Shown here: positions 63,406 to 64,000 of the stretch, piece after piece
Layout: each line of letters opens with the position of its first letter
Position numbering within the stretch: the stretch's first letter is position 1
NCBI GenBank assembly: GCA_013416455.1
Contig: JACCES010000005.1
Coordinates: forward strand, 1-64,000
Length of the DNA stretch: 64,000 nt
Direction of reading: 5' to 3'
Origin: Alcaligenaceae bacterium
GTDB lineage: Bacteria; Pseudomonadota; Gammaproteobacteria; Burkholderiales; Burkholderiaceae_B
Program-made: the position numbers and the translations under genes
The notes under the pieces: generated by a model
What the model saw: the letters and a program-made list of their open reading frames with translations, nothing else
Database searches by the model: none
Told to the model about the DNA's origin: nothing

Positions 63406-64000
63406 ATGCTGATAGAGACGCTTTTGCCCCTGGGCAAGGTGGATCCGGGCCTGCGGGCACCGGATCAGCCGTTGGATATTCGTACGGTCGCCGACCAGGC
63501 CCGGGTCGTGGAAGAGTGCGGTTTCGACGGATTGATGACCGAGGAAACCAAAGATGATCCTTTCGTGATCATGGCGCTGGCCGCTCAGGCGACCCAGCGC
63601 ATCAATGTCGGCACGGCCGTCACGATCGCTTTCCCCCGCAGCCCGACGCTGATGGCCCTCAGCGCCTGGACGATGCAGAAGCTCTCGGCCGGCCGTTTCG
63701 TTCTGGGCATGGGGCCGCAGGTGAGGCCGCATATCCAGCGCCGCTACGGCATGGAGCCGCATCCGGCCGGCCCATGGATGCGGGACTATGTGCTTGCCGT
63801 GCGTGCGGTGTGGGATTGCTGGCAGAACGGCACGAAACTGGATTACCAGGGCGAGTTCTACAAGCTGGACCTGATGGTGCCGCTGTTCAACCCGGGTCCG
63901 ATCGAGCATCCCGAGATCCCCGTCCATCTTGCAGCCGTCAATCCGGTCATGTGCAAGGTCGCTGGTGAAGTGGCCGACGGCATCCGTCCGCATCCTGTGT
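63406..64000 (+). CDS. LLM-class flavin-dependent oxidoreductase (partial, cut by window end)
   Basis: The first 198 residues of a luciferase-like monooxygenase, running off the right edge with no stop. DQARVVEECGFDGLMTEETK, INVGTAVTIAFPRSPTLMAL, LSAGRFVLGMGPQVRPHI and HPEIPVHLAAVNPVMCKVAG are typical of the TIGR03617-like F420/FMN subgroup. GGAGA lies 6 bases before ATG 63406. Follows the ligase by 62 bases, so it is in the same unit and likely acts on the same pathway. Confidence 0.85.
   Translation, partial: MLIETLLPLGKVDPGLRAPDQPLDIRTVADQARVVEECGFDGLMTEETKDDPFVIMALAAQATQRINVGTAVTIAFPRSPTLMALSAWTMQKLSAGRFVLGMGPQVRPHIQRRYGMEPHPAGPWMRDYVLAVRAVWDCWQNGTKLDYQGEFYKLDLMVPLFNPGPIEHPEIPVHLAAVNPVMCKVAGEVADGIRPHPV

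Overview
The window reads as chromosomal DNA of a high-GC betaproteobacterium, most likely Alcaligenaceae (Bordetella/Achromobacter-like). Reasons: five Bug-type (TctC family) periplasmic receptors in 64 kb, LysR regulators beside them, an mdtBC-type RND operon, a nudix/ThiE fusion and AAA+ gene beside ispB, and tRNA-Pro(CGG). Genus is inference; no rRNA or typing gene is present.

Layout. 1-7911: end of an RND efflux operon (membrane fusion protein tail, two RND pumps, outer-membrane channel). 7904-9731 (minus): nudix/ThiE fusion and DUF815 AAA+ ATPase. 9974-11106: ispB and tRNA-Pro. 11421-12932: a Fic-domain gene in an AT-richer patch beside the tRNA, followed by a structured repeat resembling an IS200/IS605 end. 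13195-16086: exported methyltransferase-like protein, aldo/keto reductase, enoyl-CoA hydratase. 16391-17386: an orphan TRAP receptor. 17598-30961: LysR and a divergent catabolic cluster (DUF35/thiolase-like pair, CoA-transferase, three-part acyl-CoA carboxylase, Bug, SDR, MaoC hydratase, Rieske oxygenase alpha/beta, Bug), then pyruvate carboxylase (31207-34686).

34800-38787 (minus): flavin reductase and LLM flavin monooxygenase with a sigma54-dependent activator; a sigma54-like promoter and two GTGTC/GACAC dyads lie upstream. 39548-40552: Bug receptor. 40955-45214: sulfatase, its radical-SAM maturase and a Crp/Fnr regulator, bracketed by copies of a short repeat. 46338-50099: leader peptide, amidohydrolase and a complete TRAP transporter. 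50290-54499: CaiB-type CoA-transferase, a protein with the iron-sulfur ligand set of 4-hydroxybutyryl-CoA dehydratase, and a PaaK-like CoA ligase. 54628-57805: Bug receptor, LysR, AraC regulator. 58053-64000: Bug, UbiX, PNPOx-like protein, UbiD, second PaaK-like ligase and an LLM oxidoreductase cut by the window end; the two transcription units here share a near-identical upstream region.

From 15 kb onward the window is an accessory catabolic island: uptake receptors, activation to CoA thioesters, oxygenation or decarboxylation, beta-oxidation-like steps, carboxylation and anaplerosis. Substrates cannot be read from sequence. The most interesting points are the 4-hydroxybutyryl-CoA-dehydratase-like gene between two CoA-activating enzymes, the DUF35/thiolase-like pair lacking the usual cysteine, the duplicated promoter at 57.9 and 61.9 kb, the sigma54-controlled flavin monooxygenase, and the two IS605-end-like repeats.
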